From the NCBI GenBank assembly GCA_944336335.1, contig CALVLC010000018.1, forward strand, positions 1 to 44,331: DNA of 44,331 nucleotides, given 5' to 3'. The position numbers were made by a program, and so were the translations under genes. Each line of letters opens with the position of its first letter. Position 1 is the stretch's first letter. The notes beneath the pieces are model-generated. The model saw nothing but the letters and a program-made list of their open reading frames with translations. It did no database searches and had not been told where the DNA came from. Below, in pieces: positions 33,293 to 41,317 of this stretch. Source of the stretch: an uncultured Bacilli bacterium. GTDB lineage: Bacteria > Bacillota_I > Bacilli_A > RFN20 > CAG-826.

Positions 33293-34672
33293 ATGGTAAA
33301 TATAAATGATTTTTTTACTTCTTTGATTTCGTATAATGGCATAAATTCATTAGAAAAAATTGAGGAAATTATAGCTGAAAAAAATAAAAATATTAAAGTT
33401 AACATTCATAAAATTCCTCTAGAAAAGTGTACAAATTGGTTTCTTGATGAAACAGGAACCATTCGAAACACAAGTAATAGTTTTTTTCAAATTAAAGGTT
33501 TAGCATATTCACTTAATGATAATATATGTTTAAAGCAACCAATTATAATTCAAAATGAAATTGGCTACCTCGGTATTATCGTTAAAAAAATAAATGGCGT
33601 ATTACACTTTTTAATGCAAGCAAAGATTGAACCAGGAAATATAAATAAAGTTCAAATTTCGCCTACTATTCAAGCCACAAAAAGTAACTTTGAACAAAAA
33701 CACGGTGGAAAAAAGCCTGCATATCTCGACTATTTTTTAAATTCTTACAAATATAATATTGTAGTTGATCAAATTCAATCAGAACAATCTAGTAGATTTT
33801 TAGGAAAAAGGAATCGCAATATTATTATCGATATTGGCGATTGCGATATTGAAGTTTTGAATTCGCATTTTTGGTTAACTTTAGGTCAAATTAAAAAACT
33901 AATGGATGTTGATAATCTTGTTAATATGGATACAAGGACGGTTTTATCCTGCATTCCATTTTGGAATTTTAAAAATGAAACTATACTCAATGAGACAAAT
34001 AATATCGATTCTTATTTTTATAATTCGATATTTAACAACGATCAAATTGAATATGTTGAAGCATTTAGAAAATTAAATGATTTTAAAATGTTCAATAGTA
34101 TAAAAAGAGACCTTATTTCGCTTAAAAAACTAGATAATTGGGAATACATAAATAATGAATTTATATGTAAAGAGCCTTATAATTTTAAAGTGATTTTTTG
34201 CAATCTGAACATTGAAGGAAGAGAGGTAAAACATTGGTGTCAGCCTCTTTTTGAGGCGACCGAGAAAGCTCTTTTTGTTTTATTTTGCGCAAAGTTTGGT
34301 AACAAGTATAAATACCTGGTTAAATTAACTAGTGAAGTTGGCTCTTTTGATACAGTAGAATACGGACCAACTATACAGCTAGAAGGAAACAAAATTCTTG
34401 AATTTTCAAACACTAAACTTGGACAAATATATTCTAAAAATTTAGCTATTAAAGAAAACATTAAAAATGATGTTATTTTGTCTGAAGAGGGGGGGAGATT
34501 CTATCATGAAGAAAACAGGAATATTGTTTTAGAAGTAGATTGCAAAGAGCTAGAATTTCTAAATCAAAATGAATATGTTTGGTTAGATTATAAAACACTC
34601 AATTTTTTAGTTCAGTTTAATAACGTTTTGAACATTCAACTAAGGAACTTATTGTCTATTATAAGAGGTTAA
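33293..34672 (+). CDS. NDP-hexose 2,3-dehydratase family protein
   Basis: 459 residues, two tandem copies of the Hexose_dehydrat domain (about 30-215 and 240-455). Each copy has the family's W-(x)-QP/pattern: KCTNWFLDETGTIRNTSNSF, QPIIIQNEIGYLGIIVKK, MQAKIEPGN, SPTIQATKSN in the first; HWCQPLFEATEKALFVLFC, KLTSEVG and YGPTIQLE in the second. Known members (TylX3/EryBVI/Gra-orf27 type) remove the C2 hydroxyl of dTDP-4-keto-6-deoxyglucose to give a 3,4-diketo-2,6-dideoxy intermediate. Starts two bases after rmlA with no Shine-Dalgarno site, so translation is probably coupled. Confidence 0.88.
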   Translation: MVNINDFFTSLISYNGINSLEKIEEIIAEKNKNIKVNIHKIPLEKCTNWFLDETGTIRNTSNSFFQIKGLAYSLNDNICLKQPIIIQNEIGYLGIIVKKINGVLHFLMQAKIEPGNINKVQISPTIQATKSNFEQKHGGKKPAYLDYFLNSYKYNIVVDQIQSEQSSRFLGKRNRNIIIDIGDCDIEVLNSHFWLTLGQIKKLMDVDNLVNMDTRTVLSCIPFWNFKNETILNETNNIDSYFYNSIFNNDQIEYVEAFRKLNDFKMFNSIKRDLISLKKLDNWEYINNEFICKEPYNFKVIFCNLNIEGREVKHWCQPLFEATEKALFVLFCAKFGNKYKYLVKLTSEVGSFDTVEYGPTIQLEGNKILEFSNTKLGQIYSKNLAIKENIKNDVILSEEGGRFYHEENRNIVLEVDCKELEFLNQNEYVWLDYKTLNFLVQFNNVLNIQLRNLLSIIRG

Positions 34673-34678
34673 TAATTT

Positions 34679-35701
34679 ATGAGAAAAATTCGTTTAGGCA
34701 TACTTTGTCCATCAGAAATAGCCTTTAGAAGGTTTATGCCTGCATTAAAGGAACTTTCTAATATTTTTGAATTCATTGGCGTGGGGCATGCAAGTGCTGA
34801 AGAATGGTATGGAAAAAAAGAATTATCAGAAAATCAAAAGATAGCTTTAAATGCCGATTTAACTAAAGCAGAAAATTTTATTAATACTTATGGTGGTAAA
34901 TTATTTGATAGCTATGAAAGTGTTATTAATTCAAATGAAATAGAAGCCTTATATATACCTTTACCACCGGCATTGCATTATGAATGGGCTAGTAAAGCTC
35001 TTTTAAAAAATAAACATGTTTTTGTTGAAAAGCCATCTACCGATTCGCTTTTTAATGCGATAAAACTTTGTGAAATAGCTAAACAAAGACATTTAGGTTT
35101 ACATGAAAATTATATGTTTATTTTTCATAGTCAATTAAATTTTATTAAATCTTATCTTCAAAACGGAGAACTTGGCGATTTGCGTTTAATTAGAATTGCT
35201 TTTGGGTTCCCATTTAGAGGAGCAAACGATTTTAGATATTCTAAGAAAATGGGAGGAGGAGCTTTACTAGATTGTGGTGGCTATACTTTAAAATTAGCTG
35301 GTTATTTACTGGGTAATACTTGTAAGCTTTGCTGCCACAAACTTAATTATAAAGATGGGTATGAAGTTGATATATATGGCTCTGGAACATTGATGAACGA
35401 TAGTGGTGATGTTGTCCAAGTTTCATTTGGTATGGATAATAGTTATAAATGCGAATTAGAAATTTGGGGATCAAAAGGATGTTTAAGAACAAATCGTATT
35501 TTAACTGCTCCTGCAGGTTTTGAACCAGAAATAGAAATTACTTTAAATAACGAAGTTAAACATATAAAACTTGCTAGCGATGATAGTTTTAAAAAGTCTA
35601 TTGAATATTTTGCTAAGTGTATAAAATATGACGATATACGAAATAAAAACTATCAAGAATTAATAAAACAAAGTAAAATAGTTGAGGAATTTAAGGAGTA
35701 A
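34679..35701 (+). CDS. Gfo/Idh/MocA-family sugar 3-ketoreductase
   Basis: 340 residues. N-terminal Rossmann fold (RKIRLGILCPSEIAFRRFMPAL), then YIPLPPALHYEWASKALLKNKHVFVEKPS with the family's catalytic EKP lysine, and LGLHENYMFIFHSQL; the C-terminal alpha/beta domain follows (GGGALLDCGGYTLKLAGYL). This matches dTDP-3,4-diketo-2,6-dideoxyhexose 3-ketoreductases such as KijD10. It sits right after the 2,3-dehydratase, whose unstable product it would reduce. AAGAGG lies upstream. The pairing strengthens both assignments. Confidence 0.85.
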   Translation: MRKIRLGILCPSEIAFRRFMPALKELSNIFEFIGVGHASAEEWYGKKELSENQKIALNADLTKAENFINTYGGKLFDSYESVINSNEIEALYIPLPPALHYEWASKALLKNKHVFVEKPSTDSLFNAIKLCEIAKQRHLGLHENYMFIFHSQLNFIKSYLQNGELGDLRLIRIAFGFPFRGANDFRYSKKMGGGALLDCGGYTLKLAGYLLGNTCKLCCHKLNYKDGYEVDIYGSGTLMNDSGDVVQVSFGMDNSYKCELEIWGSKGCLRTNRILTAPAGFEPEIEITLNNEVKHIKLASDDSFKKSIEYFAKCIKYDDIRNKNYQELIKQSKIVEEFKE

Positions 35702-35705
35702 AATT

Positions 35706-36272
35706 ATGGGTGCAAAAATTACAGATATAGGATTAGGAGTAAAAGTAATCGAACCAGATTATTTTGAAGATTATAGAGGCTATTATTGCGAAACTTATTC
35801 ACAAAGAACAATGAAAAAATTGGGGATTAATTTGAACTTTGTTCAAGATAACCATTCTTACTCAATTAAGAAAGGAACAATTAGAGGAATTCATTTCCAA
35901 AATAATCCTGTTCCTCAAGCAAAGCTTGTCCGCTGCACAAACGGAAGAGTAATGGATTACGCTGTTGATTTAAGGAAAGATTCACCAACATATAAACAAT
36001 GGGTTTGCGTTGAGCTAACTAAAGAGAACAGAAAGCAAATTTTAATTCCTTCTGGTTTTGGCCATGCTTTCATTACTTTAACTGACAATTGCGAAGTTTT
36101 ATATAAAGTTGATGGACTTTACGAGCCAAAACTAGACAGATCTATTAAATGGGATGATCCTGAAATCAATATTCCATGGGGAGTTTCTGATCCAGTGGTA
36201 TCGCAAAAAGATATTAAAGCACCATATTTAAAAGACAGCGATTGCAATTTTACTATGAAAGATAATAAGTAA
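35706..36272 (+). CDS. rmlC: dTDP-4-keto-6-deoxyhexose 3,5-epimerase
   Basis: 188 residues from ATG 35706, behind AAGGAG; an upstream in-frame TTG lies inside the previous gene. Cupin fold with all family motifs: EPDYFEDYRGYYCETYSQR, FVQDNHSYSIKKGTIRGIHFQ (catalytic His region), AKLVRCTNGRVMDYAVDLRK and LIPSGFGHAFITL. It epimerises C3 and C5, or only C5 on a 2-deoxy substrate, giving the L-configuration. Length is typical (about 185). No rmlD follows, which is odd for a rhamnose pathway. Confidence 0.94.
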   Translation: MGAKITDIGLGVKVIEPDYFEDYRGYYCETYSQRTMKKLGINLNFVQDNHSYSIKKGTIRGIHFQNNPVPQAKLVRCTNGRVMDYAVDLRKDSPTYKQWVCVELTKENRKQILIPSGFGHAFITLTDNCEVLYKVDGLYEPKLDRSIKWDDPEINIPWGVSDPVVSQKDIKAPYLKDSDCNFTMKDNK

Positions 36273-36275
36273 TTT

Positions 36276-37202
36276 ATGAAGATTGCTTTAGTAACAGGTG
36301 CTGACGGCTTTTTAGGTCATTGTTTATGTAAACATTTAATACAATGTGGATATTTTGTATATGGTGTCGGTATCAATGAAAATAAAATAAAAGACATAGA
36401 TTCTGCGAACTTTTTATTTATAAATGCTTATTTTGAAGATTACAAATCGTTAAAAGATAGGATTACAAAAAAAGTTGATTATTTTTTTCATTTTGCCTGG
36501 AATGGAGTTTTTGGCAACGCTTTTAAAGACTATGCTTTGCAGCTCAGCAATGCTAAGTTTGCTTGCGACGCTGTTTTAATTGCCAAAGATTTAGGGTGTA
36601 AAAAATTCATTTTGGCTTCAACGATTAATACTTTGGAAACGCTAGATTATTTTGGAAAATTTGATATTGAGCCACGATACACAAATATTTATGCAATGAG
36701 CAAACTTTCAGCAGAAATGATTGGAAAAACAATCGCATATCAAAACGAAATTGAATTTAATTGTGGTTTAATTTCGATGGTTTATGGCCCAAATAATTAT
36801 TCATTAATGGTTCCGAACGTTGTAATGCTAAACCTTCTTCAAAGCAAAGCGTCAAACTTAATAGATTATGATACAAGTTATGATCTAATATATGTGGAAG
36901 ATGTAGCGGATGCTTTTATTTCTATTGCTGAAAAAGGAATAAATCTAAAAACTTATTATGTCGGTCACCCATCATTACAAAAATTTGGGGATATATTTTC
37001 TAATATAAAAAGCATTATTAATGGTAACGGGATCTTGAATTTTGGCGTTTTTCCTAACAAAACGCTAATTAATTACAATTTAATAGATTTAAATTCGCTT
37101 TATAAAGATACTGGTTTTTTGCCAAGTTATGATTTTAGAAAATCAATTCTAGAAACGACTAAATGGTTGCAGGATAATATTTCTTGTTTTACAAATAAAT
37201 AA
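36276..37202 (+). CDS. NAD-dependent epimerase/dehydratase-like 4-ketoreductase (extended SDR)
   Basis: 308 residues. GADGFLGHCLCKHL (residues 9-22) binds NAD(P); FFHFAWNGVFG, STINTLE and YAMSK supply the active site (Tyr-x3-Lys). The HFAWNG signature is frequent in CDP-/dTDP-deoxyhexose 4-reductases. In this cluster it is the best candidate for the last step, reduction of the 4-keto group to yield the final dTDP-dideoxyhexose, in place of rmlD. It starts three bases after rmlC, without an RBS. Confidence 0.75.
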   Translation: MKIALVTGADGFLGHCLCKHLIQCGYFVYGVGINENKIKDIDSANFLFINAYFEDYKSLKDRITKKVDYFFHFAWNGVFGNAFKDYALQLSNAKFACDAVLIAKDLGCKKFILASTINTLETLDYFGKFDIEPRYTNIYAMSKLSAEMIGKTIAYQNEIEFNCGLISMVYGPNNYSLMVPNVVMLNLLQSKASNLIDYDTSYDLIYVEDVADAFISIAEKGINLKTYYVGHPSLQKFGDIFSNIKSIINGNGILNFGVFPNKTLINYNLIDLNSLYKDTGFLPSYDFRKSILETTKWLQDNISCFTNK

Positions 37203-37206
37203 TTAT

Positions 37207-38676
37207 ATGAAAAAAAGTGGTTTGAAATTTAACGTTATTTTGAGCTTAATATCGCAATTTGTTTGTTATATTAGCCCTTTAATTGTCGCTCCTTATATCT
37301 CAAGGGTTTTAGGGCCTGACGGAATTGGAGTTTATTCTTTTTCATATTCTTTTGTTTTTTACTTTTCAAGCTTGATTGTTTTAGGTTTTTCAAACTTGGG
37401 CATAACAATGATTTCCAAGGAAAGGGACGATAAAGAGAAATATTCGATTATTTTTTGGACTACTTTATTGTTACGTTTTTTCTTAGGCATAGTACTAATT
37501 GGCATATATCTCGGCTTATCGTTCGGTGGAGTTTTAGGTGGTCGAGATAACATATATATAATGCTAGCACTAACACTGGTTTTAATTGGCAATATTGTTG
37601 ATATAAAATTTCTTTTTCAAGGGCTTGAGAATTTTAAAATAATAACGTATATCCAAGTGCTGACTTATGTTCTATATATAGGGTCTATCTTTTTGCTAGT
37701 AAAAGACAGAAATGATGTTTTGCTTTACACGATTTTAAAATCTTCTACAGATTTATTAGTTAATATTGTTTTATTTGTATTTGCTGTTAAGCATATAAAA
37801 AGGCCTTGTATTGATTTTAAAATTATGCCTAATTTACTCAAAAATAGCTTATTACTTTTTGTTCCGAGTATTTTGATTAACTTGGGGATTCAACTAGAAC
37901 AGACTTTTTTAGGTGTATTTAGCAACAATACTGAAGTAGGATATTTTCAACAGGCGATAAAATTCCCACTGTTAATAGGAAATTTAACCTATGCCATTTG
38001 CCCTGTTATGATGGCTCGAGTTTCTTATTTAATTAAAGAAGGCAAAAATGATGAAATTAAGGATAAGATAAGTAAAATATTACTACTAGCCGCCCTTTTG
38101 TCATTACCTTGTTGCTTAGGGCTTTATTCCATTGGCAAAATATTTGTTCCTTTATATTTTGGACAAGAATTTCTGCCTGTTGTAAATATTCTTTATATAA
38201 CGTTGCCAATATCTATATTTAGCCCAATTAATGCCATTTTAATAAATGCATATTTATATCCTTTAAAGAAAACTAATTATGTTGTAATTGCAGCAGGAAG
38301 TGAGCTGATAGTGAATATCATACTTTCGATTATTTTACTTTATGGGTTAAATTTGGGGGCAATCGGAGGAGCTACAGCGTGCTTTATTTGTGAGGTAATT
38401 TTATTTTTGCTCCTATTAATTTTTTGTAGAAATAGCTTCCAGCATAAATTCGTTTTAAAAGATTTTTTAAAAATATGTATTTCCGCTTTATTAATAGCTT
38501 GCGCGGTTATTCCTTTTAATAAGTTTGTTCAATTAAATATATGGCTTCAATTATTTATTGATGTAATTATTGGAGCTTTTATATATGGTGTTGTTTTGAT
38601 TGTAACTAAAGAATATGTTGTACTAAATATATTAAATTATTGTATTTCTAAATTTATAAGAAAAGAAATTAATTGA
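37207..38676 (+). CDS. Wzx-type polysaccharide flippase
   Basis: 489 residues, about 12-14 membrane helices over the whole length. The N-terminus SLISQFVCYISPLIVAPYISRVLGPDGIGVYSF is the standard polysaccharide-biosynthesis (MOP superfamily) motif. It flips the undecaprenyl-linked repeat unit to the outside, where the Wzy polymerase acts. Last gene of the EPS operon, 4 bases after the ketoreductase. Full length for the family. Closes the cluster: right of it only defence-type genes follow. Confidence 0.93.
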   Translation: MKKSGLKFNVILSLISQFVCYISPLIVAPYISRVLGPDGIGVYSFSYSFVFYFSSLIVLGFSNLGITMISKERDDKEKYSIIFWTTLLLRFFLGIVLIGIYLGLSFGGVLGGRDNIYIMLALTLVLIGNIVDIKFLFQGLENFKIITYIQVLTYVLYIGSIFLLVKDRNDVLLYTILKSSTDLLVNIVLFVFAVKHIKRPCIDFKIMPNLLKNSLLLFVPSILINLGIQLEQTFLGVFSNNTEVGYFQQAIKFPLLIGNLTYAICPVMMARVSYLIKEGKNDEIKDKISKILLLAALLSLPCCLGLYSIGKIFVPLYFGQEFLPVVNILYITLPISIFSPINAILINAYLYPLKKTNYVVIAAGSELIVNIILSIILLYGLNLGAIGGATACFICEVILFLLLLIFCRNSFQHKFVLKDFLKICISALLIACAVIPFNKFVQLNIWLQLFIDVIIGAFIYGVVLIVTKEYVVLNILNYCISKFIRKEIN

Positions 38677-38697
38677 TTTAGCAAATGTAGGTAAAAT

Positions 38698-39063
38698 ATG
38701 ATTTATAATTTTGAATTTGTAAAGAAAAATAATATAACTTCACTAATTGGGGAAGAATTTAATGAGCAAGAGCTTGTTAAGAAGTTAGCTGATGGTAGTG
38801 CCGAATATAAAGAATTACACAGTGCAGTCATGAATATATTGAGTGGTCTAAGAAATCAAATAGCTGAACATTGCATATTAGAAAAGATTTGCTTTTTGCT
38901 TGGAAACGGCAGTTCAATCTATGCCGGAAGCAAATCGATTTATGACGACCATTTTGATTATGACAAAACCATTGAAAATGATTTGCTTCAATTAAAAGAT
39001 TTATTTAGAGGTAAATCGAAAGAAGAGCAACGAAATATTTTGCTAACTTTTAAAAAATTATAA
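38698..39063 (+). CDS. SIR2-like protein, N-terminal fragment (likely truncated)
   Basis: 121 residues. The stretch CFLLGNGSSIYAGSKSIYDD at about 65-84 resembles the glycine-rich NAD-binding start of SIR2-like domains in defence proteins (pattern GxGSS...G). The rest of a SIR2 domain, normally 200 or more residues, is absent: the frame ends in TAA at 39063 and no continuation is seen in the other frames. It has AGGT before the start and lies 21 bp after wzx. Probably the broken head of a SIR2 NADase defence gene, but the match rests on one motif. Confidence 0.4.
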   Translation: MIYNFEFVKKNNITSLIGEEFNEQELVKKLADGSAEYKELHSAVMNILSGLRNQIAEHCILEKICFLLGNGSSIYAGSKSIYDDHFDYDKTIENDLLQLKDLFRGKSKEEQRNILLTFKKL

Positions 39064-39138
39064 AGTTTTGTTCTTGGTTTTAAGATATAGAGTAGCTGTT
39101 CACTTGAATATATTTAGAAAAATAACGCTAGTTTAATA

Positions 39139-39144
39139 TATAAT
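39139..39144 (+). promoter_or_regulatory. -10 box immediately upstream of the sce7726-like gene
   Basis: TATAAT 7 bases before ATG 39152. Transcription would then begin at or next to the start codon, giving a leaderless mRNA. No clear -35 box. Confidence 0.5.
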
Positions 39145-39151
39145 GTCTTAT

Positions 39152-39865
39152 ATGTCATCAATTCCATTTACATTTTCTCGGTTTAACCGCCAAACAAAAC
39201 AGTATTATGAAATGACAAAAATTGATCATAATTATTTTAAAAGTGCGTTCGAAAAATGTTTTGAAACTGATTATAAGTTAATGTTTAATAATATTTCGTA
39301 TAAAGAGTCTTTATATACGTTGCTAGAAAGGTTTTATAAAAATGAGGAAATAATAAAAGAAAAATTTAAAATCGATAAGCTGAGCAAGAAATCAGAGCTG
39401 ACCTTTTACGAGTTTCCTATTGTAAATAGTCGCATTGATATAGTGTCTATAAGTGATAAAAGTTGTGCTTACGAAATTAAAACTAAATATGACAACTTGA
39501 ATAGGTTGGTTAAGCAACTTAATGATTACTTAAATTGCTTTGAGTATGTTTATGTCATTACATCTGATGATAAATTTGAGCAAGTTAAAAAACTGGTGCC
39601 ATCGTGTGTTGGCATTTATATATATAAGGATAATGCTAAGAAAATTAAATTTGATATGGTCAGAAAAGCAATCTATTCACCCTATATAAATTATTCTTTT
39701 ATATTGAACAAATTTTCTAAAAAACATCTTATTTATTTTTTTAAAACTAGAGATATTCCAGAAATTCTTTCTAATTATTCGAATGAAGCTATACTTTCAA
39801 ATTTTAAGAAAATGATTATTAAAAAATATGGCGATAAAAGCGGCGATTATTCTTCTAACAAATAA
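39152..39865 (+). CDS. sce7726-family protein, PD-(D/E)XK nuclease-like
   Basis: 237 residues from ATG 39152; an ATG at 39143 is inside the -10 box and unlikely. RIDIVSISDKSCAYEIKTKYDNL (about residues 110-130) gives D-(x)10-E-x-K, the metal-binding core of restriction-like nucleases. ETDYKLMFNNISYKESLYTLL and QLNDYLNCFEYVYVIT match the family named after Sorangium sce7726. The convergent sce7725-like gene overlaps its 3' end by 19 bases. In other genomes these two families occur side by side and are of unknown function; a defence or toxin-like role is guesswork. Confidence 0.7.
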   Translation: MSSIPFTFSRFNRQTKQYYEMTKIDHNYFKSAFEKCFETDYKLMFNNISYKESLYTLLERFYKNEEIIKEKFKIDKLSKKSELTFYEFPIVNSRIDIVSISDKSCAYEIKTKYDNLNRLVKQLNDYLNCFEYVYVITSDDKFEQVKKLVPSCVGIYIYKDNAKKIKFDMVRKAIYSPYINYSFILNKFSKKHLIYFFKTRDIPEILSNYSNEAILSNFKKMIIKKYGDKSGDYSSNK

Positions 39866-40884
39866 AATTTAATAATTTGTTCAATGTAGTTCGCAATTGC
39901 TATCTCAACATAATTCCGAGCCGTGGAATTTTTATTTGTTTTGTTATGGTAATCAACAATTTCCCTTAGTCTTTTTAGTGCATAACCATCAATTTCTTTT
40001 AGATGGAATAATGGTGTATTAATTTCTTGCTGCTTGTTAATTAATGAAGAAAAATATTCTGTAAGTTTTGTGTAGATGTAGGCGATCGGTTCTTTTTCTA
40101 TTGTTTTAGTAACGAAAAACTTATTTTTTGCATATGAATATTCAAAGAAGATGCCTTCCACTGAAACGTTGTTATTTCGAGCTTCATTATTGTCATTTTT
40201 CGCCCCACAGTAAGATCCAAAACCGCTATATTGAAATTCAGTATGGATTTTTAAATACTCTATAAGATTGTAATTACAAAGTTTTGTGTAACTTATATTT
40301 TCATATAAACGAGCGGCTTTTTGCGATCTTTCAATACTAAAAAAAATAGTTTTTGGTTTAATGGTATTGACTATTTTATTATAGTTAGAGAGTAGAATTT
40401 TAGTTTCTATACCCGCCTCTTCGTTATCTAATATTAAATAATCTTCCTTAGTTAAAATGTTAAGTATATCTAGAATATTTTCTAAATTACGATAATTTAT
40501 AATTCTTAAAGCTATGTTTAAATTAAGATCATGTAATACATTAATTGATTGTATTAGTTCAGCTTTATTTTTTATTACTAAGTCGAAGCTTAACTTGATT
40601 GAAGGTATAGCATTTTTAGGGTAGTTAGTGTTGATGACTGAATCTAAATAATCTTTTATTATCAAGCTGTTATTTTCAGTATACAATTCATAAAAATATC
40701 GCATTCCTTGTAATGCATCCATGTATTTGTTAAAAGAAGTAGATGACAAATTAGTTTTGAATTCGATATATGGTATAAGTCTATCCCTCACTAAGTCATA
40801 ATATTTGAGTTCATTAAAATGTTTAATAACGTTAAGTTGCGCAAACGCTTTGCTTCTTAATATTGGTATAAATATTCTGTCCAT
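39847..40884 (-). CDS. sce7725/beta-protein family protein
   Basis: 345 residues from ATG 40884, chosen because an upstream in-frame TTG overlaps the promoter. MDRIFIPILRSKAFAQLNVIK and RLIPYIEFKTNLSS at the N-terminus, and a later FQYSGFGSYCGAKND, match the T4 beta-protein/sce7725 family (long single-domain proteins of about 340-360 residues). It is tail-to-tail with the sce7726-like gene, overlapping by 19 bases. Promoter elements TTGACA and TAAAAT place the transcription start on the ATG. No signal peptide or membrane segments. Molecular activity is not known. Confidence 0.65.
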   Translation of the reverse strand: MDRIFIPILRSKAFAQLNVIKHFNELKYYDLVRDRLIPYIEFKTNLSSTSFNKYMDALQGMRYFYELYTENNSLIIKDYLDSVINTNYPKNAIPSIKLSFDLVIKNKAELIQSINVLHDLNLNIALRIINYRNLENILDILNILTKEDYLILDNEEAGIETKILLSNYNKIVNTIKPKTIFFSIERSQKAARLYENISYTKLCNYNLIEYLKIHTEFQYSGFGSYCGAKNDNNEARNNNVSVEGIFFEYSYAKNKFFVTKTIEKEPIAYIYTKLTEYFSSLINKQQEINTPLFHLKEIDGYALKRLREIVDYHNKTNKNSTARNYVEIAIANYIEQIIKFYLLEE

Positions 40885-40891
40885 ATTTTTT

Positions 40892-40919
40892 ATTTTAAAA
40901 ATATAATAAATATTGTCAA
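40892..40919 (-). promoter_or_regulatory. Promoter of the sce7725-like gene, leaderless layout
   Basis: On the minus strand: TTGACA (40919-40914), 16-bp spacer, TAAAAT (40897-40892), then 7 bases to ATG 40884. No room for a ribosome binding site. Confidence 0.6.
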
Positions 40920-40965
40920 GCAAAAGTTTGACTATATAATAAATTCTAATATTTTTAAAATTATG

Positions 40966-40993
40966 TTTACATTCAAAAAAAATAATTTATAAT
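40966..40993 (+). promoter_or_regulatory. Promoter of the RelE-like/HTH-ImmA operon, leaderless layout
   Basis: TTTACA (40966-40971), 16-bp spacer and TATAAT (40988-40993), then six bases to ATG 41000. Confidence 0.65.
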
Positions 40994-40999
40994 TTAAAT

Positions 41000-41309
41000 A
41001 TGGAAATACATTTTGCTTCAAAAGCAGATAGGCTTCTTTCAGACAAAAAGAAATTAATTAAGAAGTATGGAGATAAGGCGGCTAAAACTGTCGATGTTGT
41101 TTTAAGTGTTTTAAGAGCTGCTGCAAATTTAGAAAGAAGTACCTAATATCCCTCCGACGAGAAGACATAAACTTGAAGGTGATTTATCTGGTTTGCGGGC
41201 GATTGATATTTCTAAGAACTATCGTTTAATTATTAAACCTATTGATGGCGAGTTTGAACTTAGAAAAATCAGATCAATAGAGATATTAGACATTGTTGAT
41301 TATCACTGA
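41000..41309 (+). pseudogene. RelE/HigB-like toxin with a single frameshift
   Basis: The frame from ATG 41000 (MEIHFASKADRLLSDKKKLIK) hits TAA at codon 49 (41144). Shifting the frame by one base just before it (near 41141) restores RHKLEGDLSGLRAIDISKN, then YRLIIKPIDG and a clean stop at 41309. KLEGDL-G-RAIDISKNYRLII is the core of the RelE/ParE/HigB fold, where these proteins cleave mRNA on the ribosome. Total length of 310 bases is not a multiple of three. The antitoxin-like gene starts 8 bases later with its own RBS. This is either a true inactivation or an error in the sequence. Confidence 0.75.
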
Positions 41310-41317
41310 GGTAAAAA

